DNA of 37,220 nucleotides from CAYZXK01 sp964482395 (GTDB lineage: Bacteria > Planctomycetota > Phycisphaerae > UBA1845 > Fen-1342): NCBI GenBank assembly GCA_964482395.1, contig CAYZXK010000064.1, positions 1 through 37,220 of the forward strand. The letters run 5' to 3'. Positions within the stretch are counted from its first letter, which is position 1. Each line of letters starts with the position of its first letter. A model generated the notes under the pieces. The model had not been told where the DNA came from. It ran no database searches and saw only the letters and a list, made by a program, of their open reading frames with translations. A program made the position numbers and the translations under genes. This document shows positions 1 to 7,666 of the stretch, piece after piece.

Positions 1-63
1 AATCAGATCCTCAACGTTGAAGGTGTGAAAAACCTCGCCCTGAAAATCCACTCGACCGCGCAT
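1..63 (-). CDS. Transposase N-terminus (IS1182/IS5-like), cut by window edge
   Basis: The first 21 codons of a gene that continues beyond the left edge are visible. The start ATG at 61-63 has GGAGG seven bases upstream. The N-terminus reads MRGRVDFQGEVFHTFNVEDL. This fits the opening of IS1182/IS5-group DDE transposases, which typically begin MRG-x-x-x-x-Q-x-x-(L/M)-F and continue with a (V/I)P-x-(D/S)HPLR block; that block would lie outside the window. The outer terminal inverted repeat should fall somewhere in about 64-150, but it cannot be recognised without the other end of the element. Only 21 residues support the call, so the family is tentative. Confidence 0.6.
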   Translation of the reverse strand, partial: MRGRVDFQGEVFHTFNVEDLI

Positions 64-181
64 CTGCCATCCTCCGTGATAGAACCCATGAAATATACGC
101 GATGCCAAAGTGTCAGGCCGAGTTTCTTAGCGACCTGCTAGCGGGCACCTTCACTTATTCGATGATTGGGGAGGTCCGGAT

Positions 182-252
182 CGTGTCCGAAGCGCTTCTC
201 GGCCTTTCGGCAGCCCGATGGTTCTCGGACCTGGCCGGCGGATTCGGACACG
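182..252. repeat. Inverted repeat, 10 bp arms, 51 nt apart
   Basis: CGTGTCCGAA at 182-191 is the exact reverse complement of TTCGGACACG at 243-252. It lies outside any coding region, between the IS flank and the end of the radical SAM gene. It could be the base of an RNA stem, paired protein-binding half-sites, or chance. Confidence 0.5.
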
Positions 253-374
253 GGCGGCTTTCGCCTGGGTAGCGTCGGGGGGCCGGCACGGCGCTTGCTG
301 GCGGTTGGGCTGACTTCTCGGATTGGTGGACTATCGGGAAGCCGGTTATCGGACGCGGCGACCGGCGAACAGGC

Positions 375-400
375 CTGGGCGGCGGCGGGTCCCCGCCCAG
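375..400 (-). terminator. Hairpin after radical SAM gene, possible terminator
   Basis: An 8-bp perfect stem (CTGGGCGG / CCGCCCAG) with a 10-nt loop begins 8 nt past the stop codon of the minus-strand radical SAM gene. No T-tract follows on that strand, so intrinsic termination is uncertain. It could equally act as a 3' stabilising hairpin. Confidence 0.3.
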
Positions 401-407
401 ACCGGGT

Positions 408-1838
408 TCAGGCGCTCTTGCTAACCAACTGCGACGCGTCTGGATCCTGGGCTGACGGGAGCGGGGGCAGGGTGGCGGCCAGCTCAGCCCAGGCTGCGGC
501 AGCCTCGTCGATGGTTCGAGCGATTTCTCCGTCCAGATAGCCGGGGGCCAGGTTCTTGGCCGGCCGAGCACCCTCCATTCTGGCTACCCGCCGGAAGGCC
601 TCCGGATGGTCGATCAGCAGGCAGGGCCGGTTCCGGTCGGTGATCCGCCGCTGTTCCTGGCGGAAGGCCCGGAAAACCGGGTGCCGCTGCACGAAGTCAT
701 TCAGGCTGGTGTACTGGCTGCGCCCGTGGATGATGTCGAAGATGTTGCCGCAACTGATAGGCGAGAAGACGCAGGGGCTGATGTCGCCGTTGGCGTAGAT
801 GTGGAAGTAGTACTTCCCCGCCGCGATGCAGCCGTCGGTGAAATGGGCGTCATTCCAGAAGTCGCCCAAGAAGATGGGGCGCTGCTGCTCCCGCCACCGA
901 CAGATAGTCTGGCGGAGCAGGGCCCGCTGCTCGGCGGTGACCATCAGGTCCGGACGCGGGGAGCGGCCAATGGGTTGAAGCAAGAAGAACCAGCCGAAAA
1001 GGTCCCCTTCTTCGATTCGCAAATCCAGAAACTCGTCGGTGCAGATGGCCTCGCAGTTTTCGCGGGTGACGGTGGCCGAGAAGCCGGTCATCACGCCCTG
1101 CTCGGCCAAAAGCTGGCGGGCCCGTCGATTCTGTGCATATATGCCCCGGCCGCGACGCGCGTCGGTCTGATGCTCGAAGCCTTCCACGCTGATGGCCGGG
1201 AAGACGTTGCCGACCGCCCCCAGTCGGCGGGCGATCTGGGCATCGATCAGGGTGCCGTTGGTGTACACCAGGAAGCCCCGGTCGCTGAAGGTTCGGGCCA
1301 GGCGAGTGATGCTCTGGTCGGCCCGTTCCCGCAGGAACGGCTCGCCGCCCGACAGCGTTATCAGTGTGACCCCCATGTCGACCACTTCCCGGACGATCTC
1401 TTCCAGCCGCTCGTAGGGCAGGTCGCAGCCGTCCTTGGTGCTCTTGGCGTAGCAGCCCGGGCAGCTCAAGTTGCAACGGTCGGTTGGTTCCAGCACCACT
1501 GTGCACGGGGTGGCGGCCCCGGCGGATTGCGCGTCATCCCGACGGTAGATGTCGTGGCTCCAGGTGTTGATGAAGCGGAGGATGGCCCGGGCGGCCGCAG
1601 GGCGCTCATTGATCAAGCGATACAAGAAACCTTTCAAGTGCAGGCCCAGCCAGCGCTCGTGGCGCAGTCGCTGCTGGTCGTGCTCCCGCTCCTGGTAGGC
1701 CCGCTCCAGGCGGTTGAGCAGCCGGGCCAGAACGAAGTTCCGCAGCACCGGCACCCCGAGAGCCAGCCCGGTGCCACGCACCGTCGCGCCGAATGCCCAC
1801 TGTGCGAAACGATCCTGCAATCTTGCCGGCATGCGCAT
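408..1838 (-). CDS. Radical SAM protein with SPASM-like C-terminal region
   Basis: This 476-residue protein has the radical SAM cluster motif CNLSCPGC at residues 122-129 (Cys122, Cys126, Cys129), which binds the 4Fe-4S cluster that cleaves S-adenosylmethionine. It is followed by a glycine-rich SGGEPFL segment. A later Cys-containing stretch around residues 335-370 (GDISPCVFSPISCGNIFD) resembles the auxiliary-cluster region of SPASM-type enzymes. The first 100 residues are basic and helical and match no domain I recognise. The ATG is 2 nt past the stop codon of the upstream cobalamin-type radical SAM gene, so the two are almost certainly co-translated and probably act in one pathway. The substrate cannot be inferred; peptide or lipid modification is possible. 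Confidence 0.85.
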   Translation of the reverse strand: MRMPARLQDRFAQWAFGATVRGTGLALGVPVLRNFVLARLLNRLERAYQEREHDQQRLRHERWLGLHLKGFLYRLINERPAAARAILRFINTWSHDIYRRDDAQSAGAATPCTVVLEPTDRCNLSCPGCYAKSTKDGCDLPYERLEEIVREVVDMGVTLITLSGGEPFLRERADQSITRLARTFSDRGFLVYTNGTLIDAQIARRLGAVGNVFPAISVEGFEHQTDARRGRGIYAQNRRARQLLAEQGVMTGFSATVTRENCEAICTDEFLDLRIEEGDLFGWFFLLQPIGRSPRPDLMVTAEQRALLRQTICRWREQQRPIFLGDFWNDAHFTDGCIAAGKYYFHIYANGDISPCVFSPISCGNIFDIIHGRSQYTSLNDFVQRHPVFRAFRQEQRRITDRNRPCLLIDHPEAFRRVARMEGARPAKNLAPGYLDGEIARTIDEAAAAWAELAATLPPLPSAQDPDASQLVSKSA

Positions 1839-1840
1839 GT

Positions 1841-3403
1841 CTACACCCCTTTGGGCGTCTCCGACCTAGCCCCAGACAACCCGGCCGAGCCGTCGGCCAG
1901 GGGCAACCAGGCACCACCGACCGCCGGCACCCTCCCGGCAATCGGGCTGCCGTAACGACATCGGTCCTTGACGGTCTCCAGGAAGGACCGCATCTCCTGC
2001 TTCCAGGATTGCAGCGTGGTTCGAGCCGTACGGGCGTTGGACCAGAGTTGAGCCAGCTTGTCCCGCAGCGGGCTGGGCTGGCCCAGTAGGGCCTTCAGGC
2101 GTCGCAGGCTCCACCCGCCCCAGCGGTAGAACTGCCGATGGGCCTCCAGGACCGTCCTTTGAAACGCTTCAATTCCCAAACGGCTGTGACCATAGACGCA
2201 GTGCGTCCCGTCATAGTAATCCCAGTCCTGGGGAAAACGGTCGAGGATCAGATAGGGGCGCATCTGGTTCATGAGCGGTGTGCCCGGGAAGGGGGTAAGG
2301 ATGCTGATCTGGAGCGACTCCAGGTGGCTGCGCCGGGCGAAGTTTACGATCCGGTCGGCAGTCTGCCGGGTGTGCTCGGGCCCCAGCACGAACATGCCGT
2401 GAATCCAGAACCCGTAATCGTGAAGAGTCCGGCTGTCTTCCAGCAGTCGCGACTCCAGCGGGCCGGGGCCCCGGTAGCCCTTTCGCCAGCTCCGGGCGGT
2501 CTGCTCGTCGATGGTCTCATAACCGATGTAAAGCACGTCGCCTCCGGCTTTCTGCATCCAGCGCAGGATTCCGTCGTCACGCCGGCGGCGGGTCGAATCC
2601 AACCAGTGAAAGTCGGTCCGAACCTGGGCATTGAACCGCATCCCCAGCGGGGCCAGTCGCTGGCACAACTGGCGAGTCCAGTCCCGGTCGGTCACGAAGT
2701 TGTCGTCGTAGAAGAACACGTGGCTGAAGCCGGCCTCGGCGTGCCGTTCCAAATCGTGCAGCACTTTGTCCACCGACTGGCGGCGCACCTGCCGGCCGAA
2801 CATCCGAGTGACCGTGCAATATTCGCATCCGTAGGGGCAGCCCCGCGAGGCCATGACCGGGAGCGGATAAAGTTCCCGCCGACGATAGCCGCGCAACAGC
2901 CGGTCGAAGTCGCGCACCAGGAAATGATTCAACGTCGGCAGAGTATCCAGATTCTCCAGCGGCCGGCCCTCCACAATCCCCTCGGTGATCTCCCCGGCCG
3001 CGATCGCTTCGATCACCGACTCCCCTTCGCCGCGCACCACGATGTCCCCCCAGCGAGCCGCTTCCTCCGGGCAGAAGGTGGCGTGGACCCCGCCGAAAAC
3101 GATCCGTGGCCCGGCCCCGTCCCGGCGAATCCGCTCGGCCAGCGCGTAGCCCTGCGCGGCGGTAGGCGTCATGATGCTGATGCCGACCAGGTCGGACGAG
3201 CAGACGTCCTCCCAGGCGGAGCGGTTGGCAGTGAGTGGACCGGAGACGTTCTCGTTGTACACCGCCACGTCATAGCCCCGCTGCTCCAGGATGCTGGCTA
3301 GCGTGATAGGTCCCAGCAGCGGCCAACGCCCGATCCAGGCATTGAAGGGCCGCCCGGGGCGTCCCCGCGGCTCGATGAACCGGATTCTGCGTGGTCGAGT
3401 CAT
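1841..3403 (-). CDS. B12-binding-domain radical SAM protein
   Basis: The layout is that of cobalamin-dependent radical SAM enzymes of the BchE/methyltransferase type. An N-terminal Rossmann-like part (residues about 25-140) contains LASILEQRGYDVAVYNENVS, SDLVGISIMTPTA and VFGGVHATFCPEEA. A radical SAM domain follows with RGCPYGCEYCTV at 187-198 (Cys189, Cys193, Cys196). A C-terminal helical region of about 150 residues ends the protein. I see no DxHxxG cobalamin-ligand motif, which many members of this superfamily also lack. The ATG at 3403 (MTRPRRIRFIEP) was chosen because family similarity begins there; the frame stays open 36 codons upstream without a recognisable sequence. It is first of a two-gene unit with the SPASM-like enzyme 2 nt downstream. 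Confidence 0.85.
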   Translation of the reverse strand: MTRPRRIRFIEPRGRPGRPFNAWIGRWPLLGPITLASILEQRGYDVAVYNENVSGPLTANRSAWEDVCSSDLVGISIMTPTAAQGYALAERIRRDGAGPRIVFGGVHATFCPEEAARWGDIVVRGEGESVIEAIAAGEITEGIVEGRPLENLDTLPTLNHFLVRDFDRLLRGYRRRELYPLPVMASRGCPYGCEYCTVTRMFGRQVRRQSVDKVLHDLERHAEAGFSHVFFYDDNFVTDRDWTRQLCQRLAPLGMRFNAQVRTDFHWLDSTRRRRDDGILRWMQKAGGDVLYIGYETIDEQTARSWRKGYRGPGPLESRLLEDSRTLHDYGFWIHGMFVLGPEHTRQTADRIVNFARRSHLESLQISILTPFPGTPLMNQMRPYLILDRFPQDWDYYDGTHCVYGHSRLGIEAFQRTVLEAHRQFYRWGGWSLRRLKALLGQPSPLRDKLAQLWSNARTARTTLQSWKQEMRSFLETVKDRCRYGSPIAGRVPAVGGAWLPLADGSAGLSGARSETPKGV

Positions 3404-3856
3404 TTGAACCAACCCGGTACGATCGACCCTGCGATCCGGCGTCCGGTAACTCAGATCGCCCGACAGCCTTGATGATATGCGTTGCTCGCCCGACCGCGCC
3501 GCTGCCGGCAAGCTGAGATCGGTGCCGAATCAGCCTTACCAACTTAAACATTAACCGGGCCCCGGCAAACTGTCCACAGGCGGTCGGCATCGCCAACAGG
3601 CTCAGAGTCGGCCGGCACTGGATTGGCCACTTCCTGCCCCCGCGGGCCGGCGACCCGGCGCTGTTAATGCCAAGCGTGCCTTCGCTGCGGCGTGGCGGCC
3701 GGGTCGGGCCGCGGACGGTTGAAATGGCAGCCTGCGGGCCGGTTGACTGCTACTCCGGGGCGCAGAGAATTACGGGGCGGCCACCTGGCGGCCGGGAGCG
3801 GATAGCGTGCCCGGAGAATATCGGCCGGTCGAGGCCGGCATGGAGGTATGAGTCCA
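3404..3856. other. Divergent intergenic region
   Basis: This 453-base gap separates the leftward radical SAM pair from the rightward anti-sigma module. It must hold promoters for both. One plus-strand candidate is listed at 3743-3770. The stretch around 3535-3555 is relatively A/T-rich and is where a leftward promoter would be expected, but no convincing -35/-10 pair was found. No gene was recognised. Confidence 0.5.
3743..3770 (+). promoter_or_regulatory. Candidate sigma-70 promoter for STAS/anti-sigma module
   Basis: TTGACT at 3743-3748 matches five of six -35 bases. A 16-nt spacer separates it from GAGAAT at 3765-3770, which matches four of six -10 bases. It lies about 85 bases upstream of the STAS gene. 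The -10 is weak. Confidence 0.35.
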
Positions 3857-4222
3857 ATGGAGCAGCCCTCCTCGCATCTGAAGGTCAAGCGGGCGGGCGG
3901 GGTGTCGATAGTGGAGTTCGCCGACCGCAAGATTCTGGAAGAGCTGTCGATCCAGGAGATTGGCGAGGAGCTGCGGGCGATAGTGGAGGGCGAGCCGGGC
4001 CCGCGTTTGCTTCTGAATTTCCAGAACGTGGACCACCTGGCCAGTGCCGCGCTGGGCATGCTCATCACGCTCCAGAAGAAAGTCCAGGAGCAGAACGGGA
4101 CGCTGAAGCTGTCCAACATCAATCGTCAGATCTTTCAGGTTTTTCGGATCACGCGGCTGAACCGCGTCTTCGATATTCACGAGACGGCGGAGGAGGCTCT
4201 GGCTTCGTTCGGACAGGCGTGA
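3857..4222 (+). CDS. STAS-domain anti-sigma factor antagonist
   Basis: This 121-residue protein is a single STAS domain: a beta strand VSIVEFADRKIL, a central LLLNFQNVDHLASAALGML and a C-terminal LNRVFDIHETAEEALASF. It should bind and sequester the HATPase-type anti-sigma kinase encoded 32 nt downstream, in partner-switching control of a sigma factor or related output. Ser63, in the loop before the second helix (HLASAALG), is the candidate phosphorylation site. The neighbouring position, often Ser or Thr in SpoIIAA/RsbV, is Ala. The start at 3857 was chosen over an in-frame ATG at 3848 because GGAGG at 3842-3846 has a proper 10-nt spacing to 3857 and only one base to 3848. Confidence 0.88.
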   Translation: MEQPSSHLKVKRAGGVSIVEFADRKILEELSIQEIGEELRAIVEGEPGPRLLLNFQNVDHLASAALGMLITLQKKVQEQNGTLKLSNINRQIFQVFRITRLNRVFDIHETAEEALASFGQA

Positions 4223-4254
4223 GCACCCGCGGCCCGCGTTGCCATGGTACGGCA

Positions 4255-4695
4255 ATGAAGGTGCCCCCCGAATTCGGCATCGACGACTCCGAGCTGATCG
4301 ACATCGCGGTCTGCAACGACCTGCGCTGTGTGCGCGAGCCGGAGGCGGCCATCATGGCGGCCCTCAAACGCCACGGCTACGACGACGACACGATCTTCGC
4401 CATCAAGCTGGCTTTCGAGGAAGCGGTCACCAACGCGGTCAAGCACGGAAACTGCAACGACCGCAGCAAACGCGTTTACCTGCGATACTATGTGGATGCC
4501 GATCGGGCCGTGTTCATGGTGCGGGACGAGGGCTGCGGGTTCCGGCCCAAGGAGGTGCCCGATCCGACCGCGGACGAGAACTTGGAACGACCCAGCGGCC
4601 GGGGGCTGATGCTGATGCATTCCTACATGACCAGGGTTTGCTTCAGCGAGGCCGGCAACGAAGTCTGGATGCTCAAGGAGCGGCCCAAACGCTGA
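4255..4695 (+). CDS. Anti-sigma factor serine kinase (RsbW/SpoIIAB-like HATPase)
   Basis: This 146-residue GHKL-fold ATPase has an N-box FEEAVTNAVKHGN (Glu55, Asn60), a G1 motif RDEGCGF (Asp91, Gly93, Gly95) and a G2 motif GRGLMLM (115-121). This is the composition of RsbW/SpoIIAB-type kinases, which phosphorylate a STAS partner on Ser/Thr and hold a sigma factor. The partner is the preceding STAS gene, 32 nt upstream and presumably in the same transcript. No sigma factor or PP2C phosphatase gene lies in the window, so the regulated target is elsewhere. No clear ribosome-binding site precedes the ATG at 4255, so coupling to the STAS gene is likely. Confidence 0.88.
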   Translation: MKVPPEFGIDDSELIDIAVCNDLRCVREPEAAIMAALKRHGYDDDTIFAIKLAFEEAVTNAVKHGNCNDRSKRVYLRYYVDADRAVFMVRDEGCGFRPKEVPDPTADENLERPSGRGLMLMHSYMTRVCFSEAGNEVWMLKERPKR

Positions 4696-4794
4696 ATGAC
4701 CGCGCGCCACGCGTGCCGCACGGGTTGCCCGCCCCGGCGCCCCCGGTCCGAACGGCCGTCGGGCGGTACGCCGCGTGAATCCTCGGAGCCGGGC

Positions 4795-5910
4795 CTATTC
4801 GCAGCGTACCGAGAGCCTCAGAACGTCCAACAGCACCTGCCCACGCGCGTAGAAGTTGCCCCCTTCTTTTACGGTCTCGCCTCCCACCACGATGTGGTCG
4901 GCTTTACGGGGGTCGTAAATCGCAACGTGTTCCTGGCGCACGCCAGGGAGAGCACGCGGCTGCTCAATCCAGCTTCGGGCCTTCAGGTCATATAGCCACA
5001 CGCTCCTGGTACCCCGATCGCCGGCGTCGGAGAGAGGGAGTCCGCCTACCACCACAAGCAGGTCCTTGCCGGGGTCGTAAGTGAGACTGGTGCCCTCCAC
5101 CGGGGTGGGGGCCGGCTCTCGGGCCGGATGTCTGGTCCACCTGAGGCTGCTCAAGTCGAGTTCATATATGAAGTTGTCCATGACGGGCTGGCCGCGGTCG
5201 TGGCCTGCGCCACCGAAGATGAACATCCGGCTGCGCTGTTCGTCGACTGCGGCGGCAAGGTTCCAGCGCGGCGAGGGAATATCCCCGCCGGCGGTCAGGC
5301 GGCCCCAGGTGCCCGCCACCAAGTCGAACGCCCAGAGGTCATTGAGCGGGGTGAACCCGTACTTCGGATCCGGGCCGGCGTCGCCGGCGAAAAGCACCAG
5401 CCGATCACGCGGCGGATCCACTACTAGGACGCACCCGTTTCTGCCCGGCGGTCCGTCCGGCAAACGCTGCCAGACCCGCGCACCCTCACCGGCCAACTCA
5501 ATGAACCACAGCTCCCCGGAGGGCCGGTCCGCGCCACGCTCCCAACCTCCGAACACGTACGCCCGGTCGCGCTTGGGATCATAGACGAGCCCTGGCAAGG
5601 TGGCGGCCCGCGGCCCCGGCCCGGTCGTCTCGATGACCGACCATTCGAAAGTCTCCAGGTCGAGCCTGCGCAACAAGGGCGGCTGGTCTTTGTGCTGCGG
5701 GTCCGAGCCGCCGAAAACCAGCATCGCGTGACGCTTCGCGTCGTAGGCGGCCGCCGCGTGAGCGATGGCCGCAGGCAGAGGGCGCTCGATACGATCAATT
5801 GCCACTGTGCATTGAGCCGGCCCGGGTTCGGCCGCCGACACTCCCGCAATTAGGCCGCATAGTGCGATGAGCCACGCGCGATCCAAAAGATTTGCCGAGG
5901 TGAGGCCCAT
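4795..5910 (-). CDS. Secreted Kelch-repeat beta-propeller protein
   Basis: The 371-residue product begins with a signal peptide (LLDRAWLIALCGLIAGVSAAEP, cleavage likely after SAA). Six Kelch-like repeats follow, each with a hydrophobic strand, a DP-x-(R/K)-x-(R/D) turn and a GG ending: MLVFGG, AYVFGG, LVLFAGD, MFIFGGAG, LVVVGG and HIVVGG. Six repeats suggest one six-bladed propeller, probably a periplasmic or surface binding module. No catalytic residues are recognisable. The ATG at 5910 has GGAGAG six bases upstream; the open frame continues 35 codons further without a signal-like sequence. It is a single gene, convergent with the anti-sigma kinase. Confidence 0.82.
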   Translation of the reverse strand: MGLTSANLLDRAWLIALCGLIAGVSAAEPGPAQCTVAIDRIERPLPAAIAHAAAAYDAKRHAMLVFGGSDPQHKDQPPLLRRLDLETFEWSVIETTGPGPRAATLPGLVYDPKRDRAYVFGGWERGADRPSGELWFIELAGEGARVWQRLPDGPPGRNGCVLVVDPPRDRLVLFAGDAGPDPKYGFTPLNDLWAFDLVAGTWGRLTAGGDIPSPRWNLAAAVDEQRSRMFIFGGAGHDRGQPVMDNFIYELDLSSLRWTRHPAREPAPTPVEGTSLTYDPGKDLLVVVGGLPLSDAGDRGTRSVWLYDLKARSWIEQPRALPGVRQEHVAIYDPRKADHIVVGGETVKEGGNFYARGQVLLDVLRLSVRCE

Positions 5911-6057
5911 ATCCGCTCTCCAACCCGAAGTTCCAGTCCCTCGGCAGCCTAACGCGGACGCGGGTGGGCCGCAAGGCGGGGTCGTCGGACCAGCCGGGCC
6001 ACTGGGGGCGGCCAACCAGGCAATATGAAGTTGGGCCGAGGGGGCTGCGCGGAGCGG

Positions 6058-7032
6058 CTACTCGATTGGCGGCGGGGTCTTATCGTTGGCCGGGCCGCGC
6101 GACCCGGTCGCCGCGTCGATCGAGTAGATTGCTAGCGCCGTCCAGATGCACCCAAAACTGATCCCGTGTGCAAGGCTGAATGGCTCCCCAAAGGCCAGTA
6201 CTGCCAGCAGGAAATGCCCGGTGGGAGAGAGGTATTGCAGGAAGCCGAGGGTTGCCAGGCGCAGTCGGCGGGCGGCCTTGGTGAACAGCAGCAGGGGTGT
6301 GGCGGTGATCACGCCGGCCAGCATGAGCAGCAGGTCCATTGGCGGGGATGCATTAAGGAACACGATCCGGCCGCTGACCATCTGGTAGCCCAGGTAGGCC
6401 AGGGCCGCGGGCGTCAGAATCGCGGTCTCGACGGTCAGGCCAACCAGGGCATCGACGCTGGCGGTCTTTCGCAGCAGGGCGTAGGTGCCAAAGCTGACCG
6501 CCAGGAACAGAGCCAGGGCCGGAAACTGACCGCCCCGGACGGTGAGCACAGTTACCGCCGCACCGGCCAGCAACACGCTGACTGATTGCCAGCGTCGTAA
6601 CCGCTCACGCAGAAAGATGAACCCCAGCAGGACGTTAACCAACGGGTTGATGAAATAGCCCAGGCTGGCCTGCAAGACCTGCTGGTTGGCTACGGCCCAG
6701 ATGAACCCCAGCCAGTTTCCGCCAATCAGCAGGGTGGTCGTGCAGAGGGTAAGCAAAGTGCGCGGGCTGCGCAACGACTGACGGACCGCTGGCCAGTCCC
6801 GGCGCAGGGCCACCAGCGCCAGCAGCAAAACCGCCGACCAGATGATCCGATGACAAAGGACTTCCAGCGTGGGGACGTGGCTGACCGCTCGGAAGTACAG
6901 CGGGAAGATCCCCCACAGGCCGTAGGCCGCCACGCCGTAGATCACGCCTGCCCGGCTGGCCGTCCCAGTATGGGCCGGGCGGACCGGACTGGCATGCGAG
7001 TAACCCGGGCTGGCAGGCGGTTGAAGTCGCAC
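6058..7032 (-). CDS. rarD: EamA-family permease RarD
   Basis: This hydrophobic protein of 324 residues has about ten predicted transmembrane helices arranged as two EamA (DMT superfamily) halves. Sequences typical of RarD include YGLWGIFPLYFR near the N-terminus, the NWLGFIWAVAN and LGYFINPLVNVLLG segments, and LGFLQYLSPTGHFLLAV near the C-terminus. RarD proteins are inner-membrane permeases whose substrate is poorly defined; chloramphenicol sensitivity gave the name. The start is a GTG at 7032 without a clear ribosome-binding site. Family members usually begin near residue 28 (AGVIYGVAAYG), so the N-terminal extension of about 25 residues is uncertain. It is apparently monocistronic. Confidence 0.88.
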   Translation of the reverse strand: MRLQPPASPGYSHASPVRPAHTGTASRAGVIYGVAAYGLWGIFPLYFRAVSHVPTLEVLCHRIIWSAVLLLALVALRRDWPAVRQSLRSPRTLLTLCTTTLLIGGNWLGFIWAVANQQVLQASLGYFINPLVNVLLGFIFLRERLRRWQSVSVLLAGAAVTVLTVRGGQFPALALFLAVSFGTYALLRKTASVDALVGLTVETAILTPAALAYLGYQMVSGRIVFLNASPPMDLLLMLAGVITATPLLLFTKAARRLRLATLGFLQYLSPTGHFLLAVLAFGEPFSLAHGISFGCIWTALAIYSIDAATGSRGPANDKTPPPIE

Positions 7033-7349
7033 TTAAGAGCATGATACAGCAGCCCGCCCGGAGGGGCGGCGCCCTCGGGGTGCGCGGGCAGGCGGGCTGG
7101 CCCGGGCTAGCGTCATTCGAAACTGGGCCGCAGGTTCTAATCGTCGGCGACCAATAGGAAGCGGTAATCTCCGAATGCACTTACGGAAGGTAGGTGGCGG
7201 ACGGCCCGGGGTGAGGGCAAATCCGGGAGACCTTGGGGCCACCCGACGGCATGCCCGGTGCGGGCAGGCCGGTGCTGCGGCGCTTGCAACCAGCGGTTAC
7301 CAGCGGCCCGACCGGGCATGCCCATCAGACTTGGAAAAGGAGACCGGCA
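7033..7349. other. Divergent intergenic region with strong inverted repeat
   Basis: The gap lies between leftward rarD and a rightward small membrane-protein gene. It is rich in short repeats, including the 12-bp inverted repeat at 7248-7322 and a direct repeat ACCAGCGG at 7289-7296 and 7299-7306. No gene or clear promoter was recognised. Confidence 0.5.
7248..7322. repeat. Perfect 12-bp inverted repeat, 51-nt spacer
   Basis: GGCATGCCCGGT at 7248-7259 pairs exactly with ACCGGGCATGCC at 7311-7322. The right arm ends 15 nt before the ribosome-binding site of the next gene. In RNA it would close a long stem-loop in the leader; in DNA it could be two operator half-sites. No T-tract follows, so an intrinsic terminator is unlikely. 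Confidence 0.6.
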
Positions 7350-7574
7350 GTGACCTCGCAGTACCCCGGCAGGCGACGGCGGGCCCTGTTGGGCACCCTG
7401 TTTGCCGTCGCAAGCAGCGTGGGCCTGGTAGCGCTGGCCCTGATTGGTCGACTGGCGACGTTGAGCGACGTGGTAGTCTTTCCAGCGGTCGTAACGCTGG
7501 CGGTCGTGATGGGGCTGGGAGCGACGCTAACGATCTTCAACCTGGGCGGCAGGGAGGGGGCCCCGCCGGCATGA
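7350..7574 (+). CDS. Small two-helix membrane protein
   Basis: The predicted product has 74 residues. It starts at a GTG preceded by AAAAGGAGA at the right spacing (GGAG seven to eight bases upstream), strong evidence for this start. A basic N-terminus (PGRRRRALL) is followed by two hydrophobic helices at about 13-33 (LLGTLFAVASSVGLVALALIG) and 38-62 (VVVFPAVVTLAVVMGLGATLTIF) joined by a short loop, suggesting an inner-membrane hairpin with both ends in the cytoplasm. I do not recognise the family. It stands alone, convergent with the leftward ppsR gene. Confidence 0.6.
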   Translation: MTSQYPGRRRRALLGTLFAVASSVGLVALALIGRLATLSDVVVFPAVVTLAVVMGLGATLTIFNLGGREGAPPA

Positions 7575-7666
7575 GCGGCAGGCTGCCGCCCTGAGTGAAT
7601 CGGTCGCTGGCCGGTCCTGCGTATTCTGATCGGGCTGTGGTCCATTGGGCGGCTGAGCGGGCGGTC

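Larger units (their letters stand above)
64..407. other. Intergenic region, IS flank to radical SAM gene
   Basis: No credible gene is seen. The part next to the transposase (about 64-160) is less GC-rich and should contain its promoter and the end of the insertion element. The rest holds a 10-bp inverted repeat (182-252) and a hairpin just after the radical SAM stop codon (375-400). Open frames here run on antisense into the radical SAM gene and have no convincing start. Confidence 0.5.

Noticed and set aside
606..1955. 449-codon plus-strand open frame
   Set aside because: Antisense of the radical SAM gene whose CxxxCxxC motif and context are clear.
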